Source: Pocillopora verrucosa (lineage: Eukaryota > Cnidaria > Anthozoa > Scleractinia > Pocilloporidae). Taken from it: a stretch of 64,000 nt of DNA. Shown here piece after piece: positions 1-10,336 of the stretch. The notes below the pieces were generated by a model. The model did not search any database, was not told the DNA's origin, and saw nothing but the letters and a program-made list of their open reading frames with translations. Position numbers and translations under genes: made by a program. The stretch's first letter is position 1. Each line of letters starts with the position of its first letter. The stretch is taken from NCBI RefSeq assembly GCF_036669915.1, contig NC_089317.1:4930571-4994570 (forward strand), in the 5' to 3' direction.

Positions 1-89
1 TCTTTAGAGTTCCAGAGCCTCGACTTTAACTGCGGTCACGAAAACAAGACTGACCATTCACATCATAAGTCAGACTAGAGCAATTTTCC

Positions 90-375
90 ATTGAGTACCG
101 CAAGAAATCTGGGATTGCTTTGTTTTTTCTTCATTTCGCTCTGTGATTAGTTTAGAAAACTCGCATCACTTTCTCAACCAATTCCGTGTGCAAAACTAAA
201 ACCAATCATGACTTGGTTGCTCGCGTTTTCCCGCGCTTTGGGCAGACTGCTTATTTTTTCCTTGAGTTCTCATTGGCTCTTAAATGCATTTTCGTTTTTC
301 AGTGATTGACCATTGTTATTAATTTGGTTTTTATTCTATGACACTCTATCGAAAAGCGCGTTAAATTCAGCTTTT
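90..375. repeat. Dispersed MITE-like repeat copy
   Basis: About 285 bp lying 3' of ZPR1. It resembles the element at 12.16-12.63 kb: shared phrases include 'gctctgtgattagtttag', 'aaaactcgcatcac' and 'gcaaaactaaaaccaatca', with a terminus 'gacactctatcgaaaa' that is a degraded inverted match of 'ttttccattgagtacc'. Terminal inversion plus internal conservation suggests a non-autonomous DNA element. No coding potential is seen. Confidence 0.5.
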
Positions 376-377
376 CC

Positions 378-545
378 AGTGGTATCTGGAGGTTTCGTCC
401 CATTGCAGGTTCGCTCTCAACCAGTTCGCCTCGACCTCGGAGAGTGGTGGTAGAGACGACCATGTTAATTTTGATGAGGCTAACTCATCGTCATAGGGGC
501 GAACTTGCAGTGGGAAGAAGCTTCCATAAACCCTACCAGTTGGTG
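378..545. repeat. Imperfect inverted repeat (about 165 bp)
   Basis: The left arm from 'ccagtggtatctggaggttt' to 'cattgcaggttcgc' pairs imperfectly with the right arm ending 'aaaccctaccagttgg' (containing 'gcgaacttgcagtggga'). The arms are about 45 bases each. It looks like a decayed foldback or MITE copy downstream of ZPR1. The small reading frame across it has no recognisable product. Confidence 0.4.
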
Positions 546-716
546 CTTAGGACCGAAATAGGCATTGATGACAAAGATGACAGGGCCCATTCATCTCTTG
601 TTTCCTGTAAACTGATTGGTCAGTTTTGAGTACAGAACTCCTGTAATAGAAGTCGTACTGTGATAGAGAAGTTTTCATCTTCGAAAAACTGGAATGTAAG
701 AACTTCAATATCAGCT

Positions 717-3700
717 TTAATTGTCTTCCTCGTATCCTTCTGTTTTCATGTCTGATATTCCAAGATCGTCTTCTTGTTCCTTTGTTCTTGGGTAATGAAC
801 GATTTCCAGTTCAGGGTCTGGATCTGGAGCATACAAATTCTGTAAAGAGGAAAGGGTTCTGTCTTGAGTCATGATGATAAAATCAAAAGACTTCTGTTTT
901 CCACGACTTTTTTCCCCACAATTTGATTGAGACCAGTCAGCGGGAATACGTATTAACTTATGGAAACAGCTCCGCAAAAGTTATAATACTGCCAAGTTCT
1001 AGGGCTAGATGTTGAAAACTAACAAAGATATGAGTCTAAACACATCGCGGAGAGCAAAAAGTACCTCTGCACGTGAGTAACTTGCCTTTCTACTTCACCT
1101 CGTAGTTGCTTCCCCTTACTTGAGGCACAGGCCAGTGCGAGTCGGGCGCGAAGGAAGAAAAAGACTCGTTCCCTTGCGCATAACTCACACTCACGCTCAT
1201 CTCGCGCATGACTCGCCTTGCAAGTTCGCCTCGCGCTTACTTCCACTTGTTTTAGGCGGAGAAAGTGTGTGTTAAGGGCGAAGGTAGTAGCGCAAAGTGA
1301 AAAAAAAACTTCTCCCATGGCTTACCACTCGCCTATCGAGTTCGCCTTGCACTGTTTCCACTTGCATGACGCGAAGAAAAGGGCGGGTCACGCTAATGGG
1401 TACGAGCGCGAAAAGAAAAGCCCTCTCGCGCGCGTGTAACTCGCCGTTCGAGTTCGCCTTGTGCTTGCCTCTACTCGCTTAAATATGCTGACTGAGGCTA
1501 AATTTTCAAAAATGGACAATATATTACTTACTCCATGGGCTTAAGAAAAATTACCTGAATATAGCTATTTCCAGCCGGGTCATCCAGTGTTATCAGAACA
1601 TTCATTTCCTCGCCATTAATTACCTGCGCAATTAAATTGAGTAGAGCGGGCTTAAAATAGACACAAAGAAAGAGTCAGGAAAGAGTTGATGCACGCACGC
1701 ATTGATGAAGTCTCCATAAAAGACTTGGGCAGGAAAGAAGAAACGAACGAGAAGATGGTGACGTTAGTAAAGGCAAAAGTAAAAGGGGAGGAAGGAGAGA
1801 AGAGGACTGGAGACTAGAAAGGAGAGGGAAAAGAACGAAAAGAGAGAGGAACCAGTTAGAAAAATCAGTAAAACGGGGAAGGTGGGTAACTTAGCCCTTC
1901 AGCTCCCGGAAGTGATTAACACGTAACTTCTCCTTCTAATATCCATACCCAATCCAGCAAATAGGTAATGAGAATATTCAAACTTATCAAGTGGAAGTTG
2001 CTATCTTGATCTAACACTAAATTCTCGTAACAAATTTACAAGGAAATGTATAGCAGCTAGAGGGGAGAATTAATGATCAGATCTTGGAAGTTGAACGGTT
2101 AAGGGATGAGATAACAACACAGGAAAGGGAAAAGGAAGAGGAGATAAGAGAGCAGGGGGGGGGGGGGAGGGGGGGTTGGGGAATAACAGTCTTTACCTTG
2201 TCCAAGTTGGTGATAAATGTTTTCATCTTTGCACTGAATTCAGCCGGGCTGTCTCCAAAGCCAAAAGGATTCAGCGACTTTAGCTGTTACAAGAGGAAAA
2301 CAAATGAAGCGATCAGTTCTGACTGGTAGAAAACGATGCGTGGTGACCGGCTTAACCCCTGATTAATTAATTTACTTTCGCAATACTTCAGCATTTGGTC
2401 CAATTGTGTTCACCCGTACCCCGATCTCACGCGCGATATAAAATATATTTAATGTAAGATGAGTATCACGTACCTGGTCCTTGATATTACACAAAAGGCC
2501 CTCTAATGTCGTGAATCGTCCACCCAGTGTGCCGGCTGCGATGTGGAAATCCAATGATGGCATGTATACTTCACACGTTTCTGACTGCAATAAAGATAGA
2601 CGTAAGATCACGGTGGAATCCGTTAAAACAGCCATCTCTCGGCAGACAAAAGGACAAAAGACGACTTTTCCAAAACAAAATCTGTCTTTAATATACTTAG
2701 TAAATACATTCCATGTTGCCGTGCGTCTGTTCTTGTAACAGATTGCAGTTGACATGAAAATAAGGTAAAAACAAAAAAGAATCACTCGAGGCGCAGCATA
2801 TATAACTCGCCGTATTCTATAAAAAGCTTTTTTAAATCCTTACACCCTGACATCAATATGCATATTCTCCATACTGTTTTTTATACATTTCCTAAGGAGC
2901 TGACAAGGAGAATGTGTTTAACAATCAAGAGCTTCTTTAGTTGGTGATCAGTTCCTTTATTCTCCTGACTTAAATGTTTGATTCAGGGGTGATATGGTAA
3001 GGAGAAATCAGATGCCAGTCACTCTTAGGGGCTAAAGCGTTAAGCGAGCGGATTCTTCTATGAAACTTTTTTGCCACTTTTCCCTTCCGTCCTTTAAAAT
3101 TTTCTTCAACAATTTTTATCTGTCATATCACCAGCACAAGCAAATTGCACTCCGGACAAGTTTCTCCTCCACCAAATCTCTATCGAAAAAACTAGCATGG
3201 AAGACTTTAACCAAGGAGATTGCCGAGGAAAATAAAAAATTGTTAAATCGCCAAGGAAAAGTTTAACATAAGCTATAATCCAGTTCTCGCGAGCATTCCG
3301 GAAAAATTTGTCATATTCTTCGCTGAAAATCGCCACGAAAAACTTAAAACCTCAGCTCCCGTTCTTACGATTTCAGAATAAGATTTTAGGATCCAATATT
3401 GCAAACAAAAGTTGAAGCTGTACCTTCAGCACATCTCTGTTGAGATCCAAAGGATCTGTTATCCTGAGAGTGAGTCTCGTTCCATGAGGTTCCATACCAG
3501 CTAAAACAAATATTGATCAGAAAGTTAAATTGACTGTAAACTGAGGACCAATTCATATTACGCCGTCAACAACGCTGGTTCAGAGAACACGCCTCGCTAC
3601 TCGTCCCCAGTCCTTTCCCCACTCTTGACTATGAATGGGGGAGACACGAGAGGTGTGCGCGTACGCGGAGTAGATGTTATTGTCTTCTTCGTCGTGGCAG

Positions 3701-6700
3701 TGCTAGTCTCCGAGCCCCGCAGGCGCGCATTAAGCGTAAAAGAAGACTAAACGGGTCAGGCGAACCACAAACCGAAAAGCATATAGAAAAACGCAACTGC
3801 AACAACAGAAACGAACCAAGAACCAGTTACTTACCGCCAGACTTGACTTCATTTGACCTATGCCCGCAAGCATCGCAATTGGTCGCCATAATCACCACCT
3901 CTTTAAAATGCGGTATAGCTGACATACTAGTTAAGGTGAATCCGGTTTAATAAGTGATGGACAGTGAATAAAATTTCATGAACGGTGAACGTTGATGACT
4001 GTGCGTATATATTACGTAGGTACAACGGAAAAATCAAAGACAAAATGACAAAGAGACAGACGTAAGTACCAGCGCACGTACGTACGGACGGACAGACAAA
4101 AAAACACAGGGGCGTACGGACGCAGAGGGATACCCGTGGAGAGATCAACGAACGGAGAGACAAACGAGGGGACAGAATGACACACACACAGTCACACATT
4201 AATCGAGCAGTTGAGGTATGTAAACGAACTACCTTGATTTGAAAGTACTAACAATAGCATTAAACTGAAAACAAATAAAACGGCAGTAAGAAAAGAGGAT
4301 ACCAACAAGCTTCATTCTGGTTTCTGTAGGTGCATTACACGAAGGACAATTTGTTGGAAAATTTAACACCTGCAAAAAAAGCAACGAAAGAGGAGAGAGA
4401 AAGTTAACCTGGAAGCTAACGGACCTGACCTTCGTTGGTGCTTATTCCGGTAGAAATTAACGTCATTGTTCGTCCTATTGGGCTACTTAACCATACTGGG
4501 GCAACAGAACATGCAAAATATGTCACGGTATTACATTGTAAAACAGGGCACAAGGAACCGAAACAATTCTTACCTCGTCATTTACATTTGTTTGCTCTTC
4601 CTCTGTGTGTGGGAACGTGGAAAAGAACAGAGTCAAACTTTGCATACTAACAAATGATATCAAGGTGAATACTAATAAATGATATCAAGCTGTAAGAGAG
4701 AAACTGTTACATGATCATGTTCAGTTTTCAAGCTTTAATTTAAGATTGTCAAAACAACAAATCTGAAATGAGTTAACGACTCGTGCTCTGGAGGGGAGGA
4801 GAGCGATAAGTGGGGCACATTTAACTCTACGATACACGGTTGCTGAACAGTCGGGACACGCCTTTTTCCGCCCGCGAGAAGATTTGAGACGAGAAAGGAA
4901 GAGGCTGGTCGGAAGTCTGGCACTAATAATCAGTGTTAGACTGTTTACAGACCTTTCGCCAGCTCGCATCACTCATACTTTCCCAAGGGCAAAAAAACGC
5001 TGCTACCAAAGCCCTGATAATGAGGGCCTGCTCGCAAGTTGATAATCAGCAATTTTAGGGGTGGGAGGGTGGGGGAAATTCTCAAGGGACACACTCGCGA
5101 CGCTCTTGCATTTATTTATGTTTCCTGCTCTGAGAACCTAACCTATTTCAATGACATGCTTAGGAATTATTTGTATGGGGGTAAGGCTACTCAATTTTAC
5201 AACTGCTTCATTTAATATGCATTTCTCATGAGGCGGGAGAAGCTAAGCAAATAGAGAAGCGGTTTGTGACAGGTCTTACATAACACTCGCTTTTTTTTTC
5301 TAGTACAAAATAACCAACAGTCCAAATAAACAGAGGATTTTTGCACGGAATTCGCGCGTTATCTGTGCACTTCTACGTACAGTTGGATATCAATCTCCTG
5401 TGACTTTTCTACTGATATTTCTCAATGAAAACCTTGTTATCTGACCTTCTTCCTCTTCCTGTTTCTCCTCGGTTTGACTGGCTGGCTGAAGTCCTAGTTG
5501 GGCGTTCTGTTCTGCGTTTCTGCGATAATACACCATGGTCATCTGTGGATCTTCTTTAGGGGCATGTGGATTTTCGATGAAACTGTTGCCAGATGAATCA
5601 TCCAGGTGAAGGGTGAACTTCCGGTTTCCATCGCGGCATTTTGTCAACTGCGCCACAAAATCATCAATTTTCACTGCATTGTCAGGATCCATGATCTGTT
5701 CACAATTCAAATGGAAATACAAAAATCAATCGGTGACTTGACGTACAGTAACAACTTATAATTATTGTATTGTACAACAGAACCCCACTGATTCGAACGC
5801 TGTTACCTCGAAACCCTAGTAGCTCGAAAGAGGTCCGATCTCTCTGGGAGATCAGCCAACTCAAACCCCTGCTAAAGCAAACCTCTTTTTCGGTTTCCTC
5901 TGAGAGTTCAAGTTAGCGGGGTGCTATTGTGTTTAGGAAAAAAAATTGGATCTACATCTACAAGGCAATGTTTCAGAGTGTTGTTTGATGTAGAGCAATA
6001 GATTTTCTCTCTTTGCTTCAACTTAACTACTGGTAGGCAGACCATGCTTCACACAATCTTTGCTTTTAAAGGCCAATAAAAACAGATTGTACATAAACAT
6101 TGTGAATAAACATAGAGTTTAAAAACTCCTATCTGGCAGGAGGCAGACAAGTTTGCTGTATGGAGATTGCTGCCAAGGTGTTTATTGCAGGGCAATGGAA
6201 AACAAATCCAGCTAGTAGCAGGATGGAGGGCTTGAACCTAAAACCAACAGTGCCTTAACTACTTGGCCATACTCTGATTCACATGATTTGGATCATGTTA
6301 AGCTCAGTTTAATTTGCATCAAATTAATCCAGGTAAAGCCCACGATTACATGTATAGAATTGTCAATGATTTTATCAATAATTTACCCTCCTAACTGGCT
6401 GATCTTGCTCCAAAGCAGTGATGGCACGTCCTAAAAGTCCTTCGATGGTGGTAAGTTCTATGCAAAAAAAGAAAAATCAGTTCACAAGCAGACTTAGAGA
6501 TTACAAAACAAAAGGGCAAGTCTGTACACTGCTTTCTGTCAATAGCCAGCTAATAAAAGCATTTAACATGTTTTGATAAGATCAGTAATCACAGCAAAGT
6601 TCATCTATAAAAAAAATGTAAAAATTAAATGTAACTTGAATCAAAGCTCAAATGGGAGAAAAAAAAAACCAGCCCCCCCTCAATTGGTAGAATAATTCTA

Positions 6701-9700
6701 CTACAGTCTGTACCTCTTAAGTACTGCCTAAACAATTTCCAGCAAGTCACTGATTACACAGTTATAAAAAAAAATTAACAAAGGCAATGATATCATTGCT
6801 ACCTCCTTTCTGGGAAAAAGCAGGACTCTCAAACTCCAACTCTGGAATGGTAAATGATGCAGAATCTGATTTGACTACCTGTCTGTTCAAATCCTGTTGA
6901 CACAGAAATTAAAAAATACACACATTACTACTCAGTCAACTGACTATCTCGAAATCTAATGTACAGTACTGATAACTTATCATCACCTTTTACTGCAATA
7001 CTAACAATACGCACATTTTGGGCAATGCTACATCTGCTATTCCATTAAAAGTATGTTCTTTAGGTGTACAATTAACTTTTAAAATATATTTTAGATGTGT
7101 GCTGCCTTTGGTTGTGTTGTGGAAAAAATTGACAAGCGCAAAGAGTGAGTGTCCACGAAAGAGTTTAAAGAGGTTCTAGAACCAGTTCCGAATTCTCAAA
7201 ACCAGTTTTTCCTTTGTCTCAGATTATGGTTAATCCTTTAACCCCTGAGAATGATAAGCATCTAATTTCTCCCAACAGTACCAGCCTTGGATCAAATATT
7301 ACGGTGGTAAGAATAAAGGAAATGATCAGAAACTTAACAAGCTTTTGGTTACCATCAAAACTGTATAGAGAGCAGTATGGATAACTTGTAGACTGATGTT
7401 AGGGTGTAAATTGCGAATTGTCACAGATCTGAGAAAAATTGAACTGAAGATCAAACTGATTTGCAAATTCTTCAACTAGTGAAAAATTTCACATAGTTTA
7501 TAAGCTTAACCCTTTAACTCCCAAGATCTCATCAGTAATTCTCCTTACTGTCTGCCATATATTTCTTGTGATGTTAGTTTGGAGAATTTGGTATTGGATC
7601 AACTAATAATCCCCTTTTTAAGACTTTCCTTTATTCCCATCACTTATCTGCTTGATATTGTATTGATATTGTAAGGAGAAATTCTGTCTTGGTCACTTGT
7701 GGGAGTTAAAGGGTTAACCCCTGAGAGAGACTAACATCTAATTTCTCCTTAGAAAATCACCCCTGAATGAAACCATTAAGGTCATGAGAATAAAAGTAAT
7801 GATCACCAACTAAAGAAACTCTTGATTTTCCAACAAATTCTCCTTGTCATCACCCTTGGAAATGTATAGAGAACAGTATGGAGAATATGCATACTGATGT
7901 TAGGGTGTAAAGTGTCAAGCAGATTTTTTGTTATCACTTTGGGTTTTCATTGGCTAATGTGAAAGTTAACTATTGTTCTGACTGTTCCCAGGGATGACTT
8001 TAGTTTTGGCCTTTTTTTAACTCTCAGTTGAAAACTGCTCTCAAGTCTGTACCTAGTCAATGGTTACAAGAAAATAAGTGGGTTCAAGAAAGTACAGGTA
8101 AGGTCTAATTTCTGGCCAGTGGAGACAACCAAAGAGGTGGGCAGGCACAAAATAACAAGGGTCTGTTTGTTTATGATGAGGACTGGTAATGAAAGACAGA
8201 AGATTTAAGAACTACAAAAAAAATTGAAAGGGTCTTCATTTTGTAGGAAGCCCTCCTCAAACTACAAAAGGAAGACCCTCACTAATTTGTTTTGTTCAAC
8301 TATCAGAGAAACAAAGTTGGATCAATATCAGTATCTGGGTAACTGCCCACCTGCCCCTCCCTTAACTCAACAACAGTCAATTGACAACAAGTTAAGGTTA
8401 ATGTTGGGTTAGGGGAGGGGAAGGTGGGCAGTTGCCCAGATACTGATATTGATCCACAAAGTCTTCATTTTCACAAGTTTGAGTTTTTGGTCTCTGGTCC
8501 TTGGTATGTGTTTTAAAGACATTCCATGGGTCAGGTAAAAAAAAATGAGGATAACTTTGCCTTTTCACCCACCCAATCATCCACTTGTCACTGCTTTTTG
8601 AGACCTTGGAGCTGACTACATTGACTATGTAGAACTTAATCTATTCACAACCCTTTAACTCCCAGATCAAATTTGTCATTCTCCTTACTGCCAACCATAT
8701 AATTCTTATAATGTTAGTTCAGAGAATTTAGTATTGGATCAACTAGTTATCCCAAAATTGATATTTTTATTTATTCTCATCACTTATCTAGTTGATATTG
8801 AATTGATATTGTAAGGAGAAATTATGTCTTGGTCACTCATGGGAGTTAAAGGGTTAACTTGACAGATCACCTTTGGAGAGGACACCAACAGTTTAATGTT
8901 GCATCCCATATCTTGAATTCTTCCTGCAGACTGGATTTCATTGTTGGCGTAACCACAGTGAGGACATTCAAATGACATCAGAACAACTTCTCTAAAGAAT
9001 GGTATTCTTGTGAGAAGTATTCGAGTTGTTCCCTAATGAAGATAGATTATTTTGCATCAGGACAATTGTAATTAAGAGATGGAGAAATGCTGATGAAAAG
9101 GGAGTGGTTTGGTTCACTCAATTCCAGTTATCAGCTCATATTCTGAGTTGTCTTAGGTAGAAATGCATTAGGCTAACTGTTGCAGAGCTGAAAACAAGGC
9201 TCCATATATCCAAATGTTCAGGATTGGTTATGGCCAGCTTGGGGCTAAGTGCATTGTTGGCTATTTATTTACCAGCTCATATCCAATGTGCAATGGAATA
9301 ACTGTTGAATAAGTACACGTAATTGCTATCATCTCAAACTAGGCATATCTTTCACCACCCTTTTCCCTCTCCACCCACCCCCTCCCCCCACCCTGTCCCC
9401 ATTATATTAAAATTTAGTCACTGTAGTAGGCTTGTAAGAGTTTATCACCTCAATTTTAAACACAGATGTTTGAACTCCAAACTCTCACACATCATTTCAG
9501 TCCAAGACTGCATGTATCATTTGGAGATGATTTCCTCCTTTTTTCTCACAATAAAGCGACAGTACTTCCAATTCTTAATGAGAAAACTAAAATGAAACTT
9601 AGATTACAAGCAAGATGACGGCAAATCAAGAACATCCACGTTTCACAAGCTAATTAGGAAACACTTTTTCAGTTATGTTTTCGAATCCTAGCATTGATCT

Positions 9701-10089
9701 TTGTTAACTCCCATATATCTCGCATTTTTAAAGGCAGAATTTTTACTGAGATCTAGCTTGTTAATCAATGAAGAGTGTGTACCTTAAAACAGAGCTGTAC
9801 TGTACAAAATTTGATCAAAACTACGTAAAGGAGACAAACCAATTGTATACTAATCATACAGCGATAAATCAAATTTTAATGCTTTTGAAAGAAAACCATT
9901 TTAAGTTTTAACTGGTGAGTAAAATATATTAACCCTATTTTTATTTTATTTTATCTATTTCATTTTAGTGGAAATTTTTAGACTCACGTTTTCATGGCAA
10001 TTCATGCACAAACTTTCCACTGCATTGGTTTGTGGTTCGTCATCTGCATCGATGTCTTTAAAAAGCAGTTCATTTGTTTTTTCTTCCAT
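717..10089 (-). CDS. ZPR1: ZPR1 zinc-finger protein, 11 recognised exons
   Basis: ZPR1 is a conserved eukaryotic protein that binds translation elongation factor eEF1A and moves between cytoplasm and nucleus. Exons in transcript order (minus strand): 10089-9988, 9032-8871, 6893-6803, 6457-6387, 5695-about 5446, 4369-4303, 3918-3835, 3500-3424, 2584-2474, 2283-2197, 1623-1555, 839-717. The third and fourth share one phase-1 intron. The first C4 zinc finger is split over the first two exons (CMNC and CPHC, then [12 protein letters not shown]); the second has CPSC and CDAC followed by NEVKSG. The two ZPR1 homology domains each keep a D(D/S)xxGNS motif ([27 protein letters not shown]). The protein ends in [10 protein letters not shown] and is about 430 aa, against 459 in human. 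Checked splice frames agree everywhere except between the 5446 donor (phase 1) and the 4369 acceptor (phase 0), where a microexon or other donor is needed. The first exon is 34 codons from the only suitable ATG. Confidence 0.93.
1060..1485. repeat. Degenerate GC-rich tandem repeat in last ZPR1 intron
   Basis: Phrases such as 'gttcgcctcgcgcttac', 'gagttcgccttgcactg' and 'gagttcgccttgtgcttg', each followed by 'tccactt(g/c)' or similar, recur at roughly 100-130 bp spacing. This DNA is richer in CG than its surroundings and is open in several frames only by chance. It lies inside the intron between the 1623-1555 and 839-717 exons. Confidence 0.5.
2846..3041 (-). repeat. Palindrome-ended dispersed repeat, family A (inverted copy)
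   Basis: Reverse-strand copy of the approximately 205 bp family A, recognised by 'gcatattctccatactg', 'gacaaggagaat', 'agttggtgatca' and 'taaggagaaatcagatg'. It lies in a ZPR1 intron. Other copies in the window are at about 7.2, 7.7, 12.3 and 13.2 kb. Confidence 0.6.
6220..6285 (-). repeat. tRNA-like fragment (SINE head)
   Basis: On the minus strand an A-box-like TGGCCAAGTAGTTAAGG is followed about 14 bases later by a B-box-like AGGTTCAAGCCC. This is the layout of a tRNA-derived RNA polymerase III promoter. Flanks do not form a clean cloverleaf, so it reads as a SINE remnant, not a functional tRNA gene. It sits in a ZPR1 intron. Confidence 0.45.
7235..7410 (+). repeat. Dispersed repeat family A copy
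   Basis: Begins 'cctttaacccctgagaatg' and ends 'gatgttagggtgtaaa'. Internal marks are 'aataaaggaaatgatca' and 'agagagcagtatgg'. It is a diverged family A copy in the large ZPR1 intron. Confidence 0.6.
7507..7717. repeat. Dispersed repeat family B copy
   Basis: Begins 'aaccctttaactcccaagat' and ends 'gggagttaaagggttaa', so its ends are inverted repeats of each other. The interior has 'attctccttactg' and 'attggatcaactaataat'. Its last bases merge directly into the next family A copy, the two sharing 'gggttaaccc'. Confidence 0.65.
7712..7915 (+). repeat. Dispersed repeat family A copy, abutting family B
   Basis: Starts 'gggttaacccctgagagag', carries 'aataaaagtaatgatcac' and 'gagaacagtatggagaat', and ends 'gttagggtgtaaagtg'. 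It is followed at once by the right half of the MITE seen at 12.5-12.6 kb, which suggests insertion into that older element. Confidence 0.65.
8318..8456. mobile_element. Hairpin MITE (TGGATCAATATCAG family), full copy
   Basis: This 139 bp element is a long imperfect palindrome running from TGGATCAATATCAG to CTGATATTGATCCA, with pyrimidine- and purine-rich arms ('cccacctgcccctccc' and 'ggggaggggaaggtggg'). A 6 bp direct repeat CAAAGT flanks it exactly (8312-8317 and 8457-8462), a target-site duplication. It has no coding capacity. Two further copies lie at 13.4 and 14.95 kb. Confidence 0.8.
8650..8856. repeat. Dispersed repeat family B copy
   Basis: About 207 bp with inverted ends 'aaccctttaactccca' and 'tgggagttaaagggttaa'. 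It lies a few bases from the 3' end of the second ZPR1 exon (donor at 8870), so it is very close to a splice site. Confidence 0.7.
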
Positions 10090-10336
10090 AATTTCAAACA
10101 AACATCTGTAAAATTTAAAGTACGACCCCCAAACTTTCTAAAAATTTCAACAACACTTGCAATAATCTCTGAAAGGTCGAGTACACGTTTTCTCGGCGAT
10201 AATGTAGCTGCAGTGCCAATACTGCAGGCTCACTAAAACTAGACCTAGTCTCTCCCGTTCCAATGCGGACGCTAATATATCGAAGAGCCAATCAGAGCCT
10301 TACATCAGCATTTGCACATGGTTCACACGATCAAAG
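10090..10336. promoter_or_regulatory. Candidate bidirectional promoter ZPR1/TOMM40
   Basis: The 247 bp between the divergent ATGs must hold both 5' UTRs and both start sites. A CCAAT box in strong NF-Y-like context (gagCCAATcagag) is at 10288-10292, and another 'gccaat' is near 10215. No clear TATA box is placed for either gene, as expected for housekeeping divergent promoters. The assignment is inferred from gene order; start sites are unknown. Confidence 0.65.

Noticed and set aside
444-629. Small plus-strand frame
   Set aside because: Lies within an imperfect inverted repeat, with no homology or splice signals.
6220-6285. Functional tRNA gene
   Set aside because: A and B boxes are present but no acceptor stem or anticodon arm can be formed, so it is treated as a SINE remnant.
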